DNA from: Bacteroidales bacterium
GTDB taxonomy: Bacteria > Bacteroidota > Bacteroidia > Bacteroidales > JAADGE01
Length of the DNA: 9,976 nucleotides
NCBI GenBank assembly: GCA_026987795.1
Contig: JALSMF010000374.1
Span: forward strand, 1-9,976
Reading direction: 5' to 3'
Part shown: positions 1 to 6,521 of the stretch, one piece after another
Layout of the letters: every line of letters begins with the position of its first letter
How positions within the stretch are numbered: position 1 is the first letter of the stretch
The notes under the pieces: generated by a model
Told to the model about the DNA's origin: nothing
Databases searched by the model: none
What the model saw: only the letters and a program-made list of their open reading frames with translations
Translations under genes and position numbers: made by a program

Positions 1-363
1 ATCAATTGCAAATTCGATGTTCAGTTCTAAACTGTTTTTGTAAACAGGCTTTGTCATAAAACCGTATGTGTTTTTCAGAACAGCTCTCTTTACTGTCGAA
101 ACATCACTGTCTCCGGTAATGTAAATAACAGGGATATTGTATTTTTCAAGTATTGATTTTGCTGTGTCAACACCGTCGATTTCTCCCTTTAGATGTATGT
201 CCATCAATATTAAATCCGGAAGTTCGTTTTCAAGAAAAGCCATCGCTTCTTCTCCGGATGCAACCGTTCCGCAATGATTATATCCCAACTCCTCAAGAAA
301 CATTTCGAAAACCGTACATAACATACTGTCGTCTTCTACTATAAGTATTTTTCTTTTGTTCAT
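1..363 (-). CDS. Response regulator receiver-domain protein (CheY-like), C-terminus cut off by the window edge
   Basis: Reading down from ATG at 363 gives 121 codons with no stop before base 1, so the gene is partial. The translation is a complete receiver domain. It has the acidic pocket E10-D11-D12 after the first strand (KILIVEDD), the phosphoacceptor D55 in LILMDIHL, the switch threonine T83 in YITGDSD, and K105-P106 in GFMTKPV. The stretch after D55 (KGEIDGVDTAKSI) resembles receivers found with multi-sensor PAS histidine kinases, which is recalled family knowledge. The protein would be cytoplasmic and phosphorylated by a partner kinase. Whether it stops as a single-domain regulator or carries an output domain (for example LytTR or HTH) lies outside the window. 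It sits 80 bp downstream of the LolA-like gene on the same strand, and no separate promoter was recognised in that gap. The family call is firm; the output is unknown. Confidence 0.93.
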   Translation of the reverse strand, partial: MNKRKILIVEDDSMLCTVFEMFLEELGYNHCGTVASGEEAMAFLENELPDLILMDIHLKGEIDGVDTAKSILEKYNIPVIYITGDSDVSTVKRAVLKNTYGFMTKPVYKNSLELNIEFAID

Positions 364-443
364 ATTATATATTCGGGTATTGACAGGATTAATAATGTAA
401 AAATAAAAAGAATATTTCGTTTTTGCAAAAAACAGGTGTTAAT

Positions 444-1109
444 TTACCTCATATCAATAATCTCAATATCCTCAGGGTATTGGGATTTGTCAAACTTGAA
501 TAAATTATCGGGAAATGTCATTCCCGACTTATATTCAGTTACTTCAAACGTATAATCAACACCCGATTTTCCGGATGTTTTTATATAGAACATTTCATTA
601 GTTGCTTTGTTTATTTTTATTCTTATTATTGAATACGGGCTTGATTCCGTATCTTCAGGATATAAGTCAATAACATAATATTCGGTATTATTTATTGTCT
701 CTTCGCCTATAAGTAAGTATTTATATCCGTTTTTGTAGACATTAAATAATTTCGGGGGATTAAAAACAGATACCTCACTTGTATCAACTGTTCCTATCGT
801 AAGTTCTTCGTCAACTTTATTATAAGTCCAAACAGTAGTACCGTCAGATATTATTTCTATATCCGGAATTATTGCCTTAAATTTTTTCCCTTCCAGAAAA
901 ATATATGCTTTTTGCGAATCGTGATAGCCGTTTTGTCTGTTTTCGGTAGTATATGTAAATTTTATTCTGATGCCTTTACTTTCCGAAACTTTTTTTGAAA
1001 CCTTGTCAAGTATCTTTTTAGCGGCAGGGTCTTTTGTTAGTTCTACCTGCGAGTAACCGGCAGAAAAAAACATACCCGACAGTATTAATAATATTTGCAG
1101 CTTTTTCAT
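444..1109 (-). CDS. lolA: LolA-like outer-membrane lipoprotein carrier protein, periplasmic
   Basis: This 221-residue protein has an N-terminal signal peptide (MKKLQ, a hydrophobic stretch, then a likely cleavage after GYS near residue 20), so it is exported. The mature part reads as a LolA-type half-barrel. It begins with a helix (DPAAKKILDKVSKKV), followed by strands around FTYTT, KKFKAIIPDIEIISDG and TVWTYN, and later YYVIDLYPED and SIIRIKINKATNEM. It ends in TFPDNLFKFDKSQYP, as LolA-family proteins of Bacteroidota do. LolA binds the acyl chains of lipoproteins in a hydrophobic cavity and ferries them from the LolCDE exporter across the periplasm. The gene starts 59 bp downstream of ftsK on the same strand, an arrangement I recall as common in Bacteroidota, which supports the assignment. 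No promoter was seen in the 59-bp gap, so co-transcription with ftsK is inferred. The sequence is divergent from proteobacterial LolA, so the exact cargo is not proven. Confidence 0.85.
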   Translation of the reverse strand: MKKLQILLILSGMFFSAGYSQVELTKDPAAKKILDKVSKKVSESKGIRIKFTYTTENRQNGYHDSQKAYIFLEGKKFKAIIPDIEIISDGTTVWTYNKVDEELTIGTVDTSEVSVFNPPKLFNVYKNGYKYLLIGEETINNTEYYVIDLYPEDTESSPYSIIRIKINKATNEMFYIKTSGKSGVDYTFEVTEYKSGMTFPDNLFKFDKSQYPEDIEIIDMR

Positions 1110-1168
1110 AATTCAGATTTTAAGACAGTCCCGCAAAAAGCATACCGACAAATTTTATTTTTCGGAAA

Positions 1169-3718
1169 TTACGGCAAAGAATCTAATAATTCCTGAAGTG
1201 AATATTCATCGGCAATATAAACATCTCTGGCTTTACTCCCTTTTGAAGGACCTACGATTCCGGCTGCTTCAAGCTGGTCAACAATTCTGCCTGCTCGGTT
1301 ATATCCTATGGACAGTTTCCTTTGTACCAAAGACGTGGAGCCTTGCTGATTCATTACAATTATTCTTGCGGCATCTTCAAACAATTCGTCTCTGTTATTT
1401 AGGTCAACTGCTCCCGGAATGTCATCTTCTTCTGTTTCAGGTTCGGGCAACAGGAACGGCATAGTGTAGGATTGTTGCTTTTCTATGTATTCTGTTATTT
1501 TGTCAAGTTCGGGAGTGTCAATAAATGCACATTGCAGTCGTATCGTATCGCTGCCTTGTGTTATAAGCATATCGCCTCGTCCTATAAGCCGATTTGCCCC
1601 CGGGCTGTCAAGTATGGTTCTGGAGTCAATCATAGAGGCAACTCTGAATGCTATTCTTGCCGGGAAATTTGCTTTAATTACACCTGTTATGATATTAGTT
1701 GAAGGGCGTTGTGTGGCAACAATTAAGTGTATTCCGATAGCTCGTGCCAATTGTGCAAGGCGTGCAATCGGAAGTTCAATTTCTTTTCCTGCGGTCATAA
1801 TTAAATCGGCAAACTCGTCAATTACCAAAACAATATAAGGTAAATATTTATGACCTTTTTCAGGGTTTAATTGCCTTGAAACAAATTTAGCGTTGTATTC
1901 TTTAATGTTTTTACACTTGGCTTTTTTCAGCATCTGATATCGGTTATCCATTTCAACATTCAAAGAATTAACAGTATGGATTACCTTTTGATTGTCTGTA
2001 ATTATAGGCTCTTCGGCATCCGGTAATGTTGCAAGGTAGTGATTCTCTAAGCGTTCATACATGGTTAGTTCAACCTTTTTCGGGTCAACCATAACAAGTT
2101 TTAATTGTGCGGGATGCTTTTTGTAAAGCAGTGAAGCAATCATAGCATTAAGCCCTACGGATTTTCCCTGTCCGGTAGCACCTGCTACTAAAATATGCGG
2201 CATTTTTGCCAAGTCAAAAACAAATGATTCGTTAGATATTGTTTTTCCCAAAGCAATGGGCAGTTCCATTTTCGTGTCCTGAAATGCGGCAGATTTAACT
2301 ACGGATTTAAAAGAAACAATATCCGGTTTTTCATTTGGGACTTCAATACCTACGGTTCCTCTGCCGGGCATGGGAGCTATGATACGAATGCCGTGTGCGG
2401 CTAAACTTAATGCAATATCGTCTTCAAGATTTTTTATTTTTGAAATTCTTACGCCGGGGGCAGGCACAATTTCATAAAGTGTAAGTGTAGGACCTATTGT
2501 AGCTTTAATTTTTATTATTTCAATTTTGTAGTGTCTGAGGGTTTCTACTATCCTGTTTTTATTTTTCAGGAGTTCCTCTTTTGTTACTTCCGGGTTTCCG
2601 GCTTGGTGGTCTTCAAGGAGGTCAACGGGAGGTAATTTAAAGTTCTCTAAATCTAAGGTGGGGTCATAATTTACAGTTGGCCTGTTACTTATTTTTTCTG
2701 ATAGTATATCTTGATTTTCGGTTACGTCTAAAACTAAATGACCGACATTTATCTTTCTGATTTCTGTTTCGGAATGTTCTTTTATGCTGTCTGCTTGTTT
2801 ATCTGTCTCTTGTTCTTCAGGATTATTGGTGTGTTCTATTTCGAAACCGTAATCGCTTTCTATTTCTTTCCCGTCGTCCGTTAATTTGTAGTTTCTTTTT
2901 TTTGTAATTTCAACATTTTCAGTTTCCTCTTCTAAATCTATAATTACCACTTTTTCATTACCGGTACTTTTCGCTTCTGTTTTTTCTTTTCTGACAGTAT
3001 CTTTTTCCGGGACATATTTATTTTGCTCTTCAAAGTTTGTTGTGCCGTCAGTTTTAAAAAAATCGTTTATTTTTATTTTGGGTAATTTAAAATCCTTTGT
3101 TTTTATTTTTTCGGTAAGGTTATCAGAAAAGTTTTTGATTTTATGTGTAAAATTTTCGGTTGTCAACATTAAGAAACCGAAAAAGCTGATTATAATAACT
3201 GTTATTTCTCCGAAAACACCCAAAAATGATTTTAGCCATAAATGAATGTCATATCCGAATTTTCCGCCGAGAACAGGGTGCTGATTTCCGAAAATAAGAG
3301 AAATTGTTATTGACAGCCAGAAGACCCAGAAAACAGTGTTTTTTATAAAAGGCAAGAGGCTTTTATTATAGAAACTAAGAAGTTTAAGACCTGCCGTAAA
3401 AAATAAACCGGCAAATAAATATGATGCGATACCGAACCATCGGTAAACAAATAAATCAGAAAAAAACAAGCCGACTTTACCTACGGCATTTTCCGTATTT
3501 ACGCTTGAATTAAAAATATAATCAAACCAACCTAAATCCAAAATATCCTGATCTTGTTCCCAAGTTTTGAGAAATGAAGAAAAAGAAATAACGAACAAAA
3601 CGGATAAAAGAATAAAAAACATTCCCCACCAAGTTCGAAATCTCCTGTCATTTAGCTTCTCCTGAATTTTTTTATTAATCGGAGTTTTCTTTGTTCTCCT
3701 TGTTTTCTTTTTTGCCAT
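1169..3718 (-). CDS. ftsK: DNA translocase FtsK/SpoIIIE
   Basis: This 849-residue septal DNA pump helps resolve and segregate the chromosome terminus during division. A basic N-terminal tail (MAKKKTRRTKK) precedes four membrane segments at about 31-50, 85-113, 124-144 and 165-187. A charged, low-complexity linker spans about 190-375. The motor follows: the alpha/beta domain (RPTVNYDPTLDLENFKLPP onward), Walker A GATGQGKS at 513-520, Walker B LVIDEFAD with D634-E635, then LARAIGIHLIVATQRPS and GRGDML. The C-terminal winged-helix gamma domain begins near 778 (AARIIVMNQQGSTSLVQRKL) and ends in GSKARDVYI. In this family gamma reads polarity motifs on the chromosome and contacts XerD. The linker is short compared with E. 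coli FtsK, which is usual for the SpoIIIE-like type. ATG at 3718 is followed at once by the basic tail, and an exact -7 element lies upstream at 3755-3762. Nothing appears broken. Confidence 0.97.
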   Translation of the reverse strand: MAKKKTRRTKKTPINKKIQEKLNDRRFRTWWGMFFILLSVLFVISFSSFLKTWEQDQDILDLGWFDYIFNSSVNTENAVGKVGLFFSDLFVYRWFGIASYLFAGLFFTAGLKLLSFYNKSLLPFIKNTVFWVFWLSITISLIFGNQHPVLGGKFGYDIHLWLKSFLGVFGEITVIIISFFGFLMLTTENFTHKIKNFSDNLTEKIKTKDFKLPKIKINDFFKTDGTTNFEEQNKYVPEKDTVRKEKTEAKSTGNEKVVIIDLEEETENVEITKKRNYKLTDDGKEIESDYGFEIEHTNNPEEQETDKQADSIKEHSETEIRKINVGHLVLDVTENQDILSEKISNRPTVNYDPTLDLENFKLPPVDLLEDHQAGNPEVTKEELLKNKNRIVETLRHYKIEIIKIKATIGPTLTLYEIVPAPGVRISKIKNLEDDIALSLAAHGIRIIAPMPGRGTVGIEVPNEKPDIVSFKSVVKSAAFQDTKMELPIALGKTISNESFVFDLAKMPHILVAGATGQGKSVGLNAMIASLLYKKHPAQLKLVMVDPKKVELTMYERLENHYLATLPDAEEPIITDNQKVIHTVNSLNVEMDNRYQMLKKAKCKNIKEYNAKFVSRQLNPEKGHKYLPYIVLVIDEFADLIMTAGKEIELPIARLAQLARAIGIHLIVATQRPSTNIITGVIKANFPARIAFRVASMIDSRTILDSPGANRLIGRGDMLITQGSDTIRLQCAFIDTPELDKITEYIEKQQSYTMPFLLPEPETEEDDIPGAVDLNNRDELFEDAARIIVMNQQGSTSLVQRKLSIGYNRAGRIVDQLEAAGIVGPSKGSKARDVYIADEYSLQELLDSLP

Positions 3719-3754
3719 TAACTACAAAGTATATTTCAGTTTTTTCAAAACATA

Positions 3755-3762
3755 CAAAGATA
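3755..3762 (-). promoter_or_regulatory. Candidate Bacteroidota -7 promoter element for ftsK
   Basis: The minus strand reads TATCTTTG here, an exact match to the Bacteroidota primary-sigma -7 consensus TAnnTTTG. Transcription would start near 3748, leaving a leader of about 30 nt before the ATG at 3718. A convincing TTTG-type -33 element at the usual spacing of about 20 nt was not found; a TTTTG lies only 12 nt upstream. The call rests on the -7 match and position. Confidence 0.5.
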
Positions 3763-3829
3763 TAGTTTTTTATTCAAAATTGCGGGATAAAATATATTTT
3801 TAAAAAGACGGCAGGCTTTTGCTGATTAC

Positions 3830-3841
3830 AAACAGCTGTTT
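3830..3841. repeat. 12-bp perfect palindrome upstream of ftsK
   Basis: AAACAGCTGTTT is a perfect inverted repeat with no spacer. It lies about 70 bp upstream of the proposed ftsK -7 element, between that promoter and the terminator of the neighbouring barrel gene. It could be a dimeric regulator site, or chance in AT-rich DNA. No second copy was noticed in the window. Confidence 0.35.
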
Positions 3842-3871
3842 TATGTTGAAACAGGGATTATTTTTCGGAAT

Positions 3872-3906
3872 AAAAAAAGATACACTCGTTTAAGAATGCA
3901 TCTTTT
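3872..3906 (-). terminator. Intrinsic terminator of the two-gene barrel-protein operon
   Basis: The arms 3875-3884 (AAAAGATACA) and 3897-3906 (TGCATCTTTT) pair over 10 positions around a 12-nt loop. The single A/C mismatch on the plus strand becomes a U-G wobble in the minus-strand RNA, so the hairpin is complete only in that direction. The RNA then runs into a U tract (seven U in a row, opposite 3872-3878). It lies 25 bp past the stop codon of the gene ending at 3932. Confidence 0.75.
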
Positions 3907-3931
3907 ATTCTTGCAAAAATCTCTTATTTTG

Positions 3932-4414
3932 TTATTGAAGTATCATACTTAAGCCCATATTATAGTTTGTTCCGTAGTATGCAATTTCCGTAAAGAATGC
4001 ATACTTGTATTTAGAGTGCCGGTTAAATTTATATCTTGCTCCGACATAAGTATCGGGATGAAAATGATGCCCGGCTTCTAAATCTACCGCAACACCGACA
4101 CCCGTATATAAATCAACAATTTTTGTTCGGAACAATCCTATATGGTACGTTGTCCTTAAAGTTATTGAAGGCTCAATATCACTTTCTTTCGGAAAAATAA
4201 CATTTGCTCTTGCTCCGACTGCTATTGCTCCTACCCGGGCAATTTGCACAACGCCTCTTTCTATGTTGAAGGTAACTCCGGGTGCGTCAATACCGATTGT
4301 TCTGAGTCCGCCGCCTATATCAATACCCGTATAATTTTTAAGAAAAACGTACTGCCCGAACATAAATTGAACAGAAAAAAGTAATGAAACTAAAATAAGA
4401 GTTTTCTTAATCAT
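3932..4414 (-). CDS. Small secreted protein, probable outer-membrane beta-barrel, second member of a tandem paralogous pair
   Basis: This 160-residue protein has a clear signal peptide (MIKK, a hydrophobic core, likely cleavage near FG-Q21). The rest shows alternating hydrophobic and polar strands rich in glycine and tyrosine (GIDIGGGL, VGAIAVGARANVIF, VDLYTGVGVAV, DTYVGARYKF, FFTEIAYYG). It ends with a strand-like C-terminus, as expected for an 8- to 10-strand outer-membrane barrel. It aligns without gaps over long stretches with the protein encoded just upstream (4419-4940), so the two are very likely paralogues. The ATG is 4 bp after the upstream stop (TGA TAAT ATG), indicating translation from the same mRNA, and a terminator follows at 3872-3906. 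The molecular function is unknown; no enzymatic motif is visible. A periplasmic beta-rich protein is the main alternative. Confidence 0.8.
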   Translation of the reverse strand: MIKKTLILVSLLFSVQFMFGQYVFLKNYTGIDIGGGLRTIGIDAPGVTFNIERGVVQIARVGAIAVGARANVIFPKESDIEPSITLRTTYHIGLFRTKIVDLYTGVGVAVDLEAGHHFHPDTYVGARYKFNRHSKYKYAFFTEIAYYGTNYNMGLSMILQ

Positions 4415-4418
4415 ATTA

Positions 4419-4940
4419 TCATAATTTTAAAGTTATTCCTGCTTTTAGGAAAGAGACACCGTAACCGACTTCGGCAAAAAAGCCGAATTTGTCATTTTTC
4501 ATCCACCTTGCACCTGCAAACTCTTCCCAAAATAAACCTGAACCGCTATAGTCATAAGGGTCGTAGTCAAAATTAGCATTCCAGAATTCAAGCCCCGTAC
4601 CTAAACCTGCATATAAATCAAAGTCTCCGGTATCAAAAAACTGAAAATGAAAAGCAGCTCTTCCGGAAACTACGCTGTGAACATATACAACATTAGTTTG
4701 AGGATTAATTTTAGTTCCGACAAAACCTCCTACACCTATCACTCCGACATTAGGAATGTCAACAATTCCCGCTTCAAAACTTCCGTTAAAAGCAGGAATT
4801 ACGGAAAAACCGTATCCGTAAGCATCTCCTATGCCTATACCGATATTGAGGGCTTTGTCTCCTTTATTAAAATTACCTTGTGCAAAAATACTTGAGGTAA
4901 ATAAAACAACGATAACTGATAAAAATAGTTTTTTAATCAT
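4419..4940 (-). CDS. Small secreted protein, probable outer-membrane beta-barrel, first member of a tandem paralogous pair
   Basis: This 173-residue protein starts with a signal peptide (MIKKLFLS, hydrophobic core, likely cleavage at FA-Q21). Glycine- and aromatic-rich strands follow: KALNIGIGIGDAYGYGFSV, VGVIGVGGFVGTKI, GRAAFHFQFF, FDLYAGLGTGLEF, EEFAGARW, FGFFAEVGYGVSF, and a terminal KAGITLKL. That pattern fits a small outer-membrane barrel whose longest loop is the acidic, tyrosine-rich NFDYDPYDYSGSG (about 123-135). It is the promoter-proximal gene of a two-gene unit with its paralogue at 3932-4414, served by the -7 element at 4996-5003. The function is unknown: such barrels in Bacteroidota are mostly uncharacterised, and nothing here points to a substrate. 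ATG at 4940 places the basic MIKK directly before the hydrophobic core, supporting the start. Confidence 0.82.
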   Translation of the reverse strand: MIKKLFLSVIVVLFTSSIFAQGNFNKGDKALNIGIGIGDAYGYGFSVIPAFNGSFEAGIVDIPNVGVIGVGGFVGTKINPQTNVVYVHSVVSGRAAFHFQFFDTGDFDLYAGLGTGLEFWNANFDYDPYDYSGSGLFWEEFAGARWMKNDKFGFFAEVGYGVSFLKAGITLKL

Positions 4941-4962
4941 AATTTATGGATTTTAAGAGTTA

Positions 4963-4980
4963 GTAAATATTGTAAATATT
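4963..4980. repeat. Tandem 9-bp direct repeat in the leader of the barrel operon
   Basis: GTAAATATT occurs twice head to tail (4963-4971 and 4972-4980). It falls in the predicted 5' untranslated leader, between the -7 element at 4996-5003 and the ATG at 4940. It is short and AT-rich, so it may be simple slippage with no function. Confidence 0.4.
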
Positions 4981-4995
4981 GTGATAACTTAACCG

Positions 4996-5003
4996 CAAAT
5001 GTA
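4996..5003 (-). promoter_or_regulatory. Candidate Bacteroidota -7 promoter element for the barrel operon
   Basis: The minus strand reads TACATTTG, an exact TAnnTTTG match. A TTG triplet at 5029-5027 lies 23 nt upstream, slightly wider than the usual spacing of about 20 nt for the -33 element. The predicted start near 4989 gives a leader of about 50 nt. It faces away from the phosphomutase promoter in the same 196-bp intergenic region, so this is a divergent promoter pair. Confidence 0.5.
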
Positions 5004-5101
5004 TATATTTTTTGAGTATAATATTACAAGTTGTTTGATAAAAATTTTATTAAATATTTTTTGAAGTAAAATTTTTCAGGCTTAAAAGACGGAAAAAATA
5101 A

Positions 5102-5109
5102 TAACTTTG
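5102..5109 (+). promoter_or_regulatory. Candidate Bacteroidota -7 promoter element for the phosphomutase gene
   Basis: TAACTTTG matches TAnnTTTG exactly and sits 27 bp before the ATG at 5137, giving a predicted leader of about 20 nt. This decides the gene start: an in-frame TTG at 5107 lies inside the promoter element and is unlikely to be transcribed. No good TTTG -33 element was found at about 20 nt upstream. Confidence 0.55.
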
Positions 5110-5136
5110 CCGAATAATATTTTAAAAAACAAAATT

Positions 5137-6468
5137 ATGAAAGCATTTCACGCATACGATATCAGAGGTGTTTATAATAAAGACTTTGATAAAAATGATG
5201 TCTATAAGGTCGGTTATTTTTTGCCGAAACTTTTGAAAACAAATAAAATACTTGTCGGCAGAGACGTAAGAGTTTCATCACCCGAAATTTTCGAATACCT
5301 GAGCAAGGGAATTAATGATGCCGGAGCCGATGTTTACAATCTCGGACTTTCTACAACACCGATGGTTTATTGGCTTACCGCAAAGCATAATTTTGATGCT
5401 TCGGTTATGATAACGGCTTCGCATAATGCAAAGCAATACAACGGAATGAAAATTTCCCGAACAAATGCTCTTCCTGTCGGATATGACAGCGGATTAAAAG
5501 ATTTGGAAGAAATGATGAACAAGGAAGAAATAACAGTAAATAAGAGCAGAGGCAAAATTATTGAATACAATCAAAAAGACGAGTATATAAACTTTCTTAA
5601 AAAATATGTTCCCGATATTTCAGGACTAAAAGTTGCAATTGACTGTTCAAACGGGATGGCAGCCTTATTAATTAAAGACCTACTCAACGATAAACCCGTT
5701 TATATTTTTGACGACCTTGACGGCACATTTCCCAATCACGAAGCAAACCCGCTGATACCCGAAAATATTGTCGATTTACAAAATTCGGTTAAAAAAGAAA
5801 ATGCCGATATCGGAATTATTTTTGACGGCGATGCCGACCGTGTTATGTTTGTTGACGAAAATGCAAAATTTATTTCGCCCGATTTGATGATTGCTGTTTT
5901 AGCAGATTATTATAAAAATGAAAAAGGCAAATTCCTTCAGGATATAAGAACGTCAAAAGCTGTTGCAGAATATATAGGCGACCGGTTTGAAATGAATATG
6001 TGGCGTGTGGGACGTGCCTATGCGGCATTAAAACTGAGAGAAATTGACGGTGTTTTCGGCGGTGAACTTGCAGGGCATTATTATTTTCGTGATTTTTATT
6101 ATTCAGATTCCGGTTTACTTGCGGCTTTAATTTTCCTGGATGTTATTGCAGAGAAAAAGAAGGACGGAATAAGTGTTTCGGATATGATATCAAAAATTGC
6201 GGCATATGACAATTCCGGCGAAATAAATTTCAGGCTTGAGAAGAAAAAAGAAGCTATGGATGCCGTAAAAGATTTTTATCTGAAAAAAGAAAAACCGACG
6301 GCTTTTTATGATTTTGACGGTTACAGAGTAGAATATGCCGACTGGTGGTTTAATATAAGACCTTCAAATACAGAGCCTTACTTAAGGGTGCTGGTTGAGG
6401 CTAAATCAAAAAAATTACTGGATGAAAAAGTTGCCGAAATAACCGGAATAATAAAGCAGTTTGATTGA
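5137..6468 (+). CDS. manB: Phosphomannomutase/phosphoglucomutase (alpha-D-phosphohexomutase)
   Basis: This 443-residue cytoplasmic enzyme interconverts hexose 6-phosphate and hexose 1-phosphate, feeding GDP-mannose or UDP-glucose synthesis for surface polysaccharides. All four signature motifs are present. The phosphoserine loop is TASHNAKQYNGMK with Ser95 as the phosphorylated residue. The Mg2+ loop is DGDADR at 230-235. The sugar-recognition loop is GGELAGH at 308-314. The C-terminal phosphate-binding loop is RPSNTEPYLR at 408-417. The start is set at ATG 5137 (MKAFHAYDIRG) because the AYDIRG motif normally lies within about the first ten residues, and the alternative TTG at 5107 overlaps the promoter. 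The Ser loop has Ala where most family members have Pro (TASHNP). Mannose versus glucose preference cannot be read from sequence, so the symbol is provisional. A 53-bp gap to the cca gene suggests partial co-transcription. Confidence 0.93.
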   Translation: MKAFHAYDIRGVYNKDFDKNDVYKVGYFLPKLLKTNKILVGRDVRVSSPEIFEYLSKGINDAGADVYNLGLSTTPMVYWLTAKHNFDASVMITASHNAKQYNGMKISRTNALPVGYDSGLKDLEEMMNKEEITVNKSRGKIIEYNQKDEYINFLKKYVPDISGLKVAIDCSNGMAALLIKDLLNDKPVYIFDDLDGTFPNHEANPLIPENIVDLQNSVKKENADIGIIFDGDADRVMFVDENAKFISPDLMIAVLADYYKNEKGKFLQDIRTSKAVAEYIGDRFEMNMWRVGRAYAALKLREIDGVFGGELAGHYYFRDFYYSDSGLLAALIFLDVIAEKKKDGISVSDMISKIAAYDNSGEINFRLEKKKEAMDAVKDFYLKKEKPTAFYDFDGYRVEYADWWFNIRPSNTEPYLRVLVEAKSKKLLDEKVAEITGIIKQFD

Positions 6469-6482
6469 TTTTATCTGCTTTT
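6453..6482 (+). terminator. Weak hairpin at the 3' end of the phosphomutase gene, possible leaky terminator
   Basis: AAAGCAG (6453-6459) pairs perfectly with CTGCTTT (6475-6481) around a 15-nt loop and spans the stop codon at 6466-6468. Only four T follow before the tract is broken by ATC. A 7-bp stem with a short U run is poor for termination, so it may only attenuate read-through into cca, or be chance. Confidence 0.25.
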
Positions 6483-6521
6483 ATCAAATCTGATATTATT
6501 TTTTGTTTCTTTGCCGGATAA

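Noticed and set aside
153..344. Plus-strand open frame of 63 codons
   Set aside because: It lies antisense to the clear receiver-domain gene and has no recognisable protein features.
420..436. AT-rich hairpin (GTTTTT-TGC-AAAAAC on the minus strand) just past the lolA stop
   Set aside because: The 6-bp stem is nearly all A-T and is followed only by an interrupted U-rich stretch, so it is too weak to call a terminator.
1198..1838. Three overlapping plus-strand open frames, the longest 117 codons
   Set aside because: All are antisense to the FtsK motor and gamma domains, whose motifs are intact; the products show no family features.
5107..5136. Extended TTG start for the phosphomutase gene
   Set aside because: The TTG falls inside an exact -7 promoter element and adds residues not seen before the conserved AYDIRG start; ATG at 5137 fits better.
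6506..6513. TTTCTTTG just before cca as a promoter
   Set aside because: It lacks the TA of TAnnTTTG, and the predicted start would leave almost no leader before the ATG; read-through from the phosphomutase gene is simpler.
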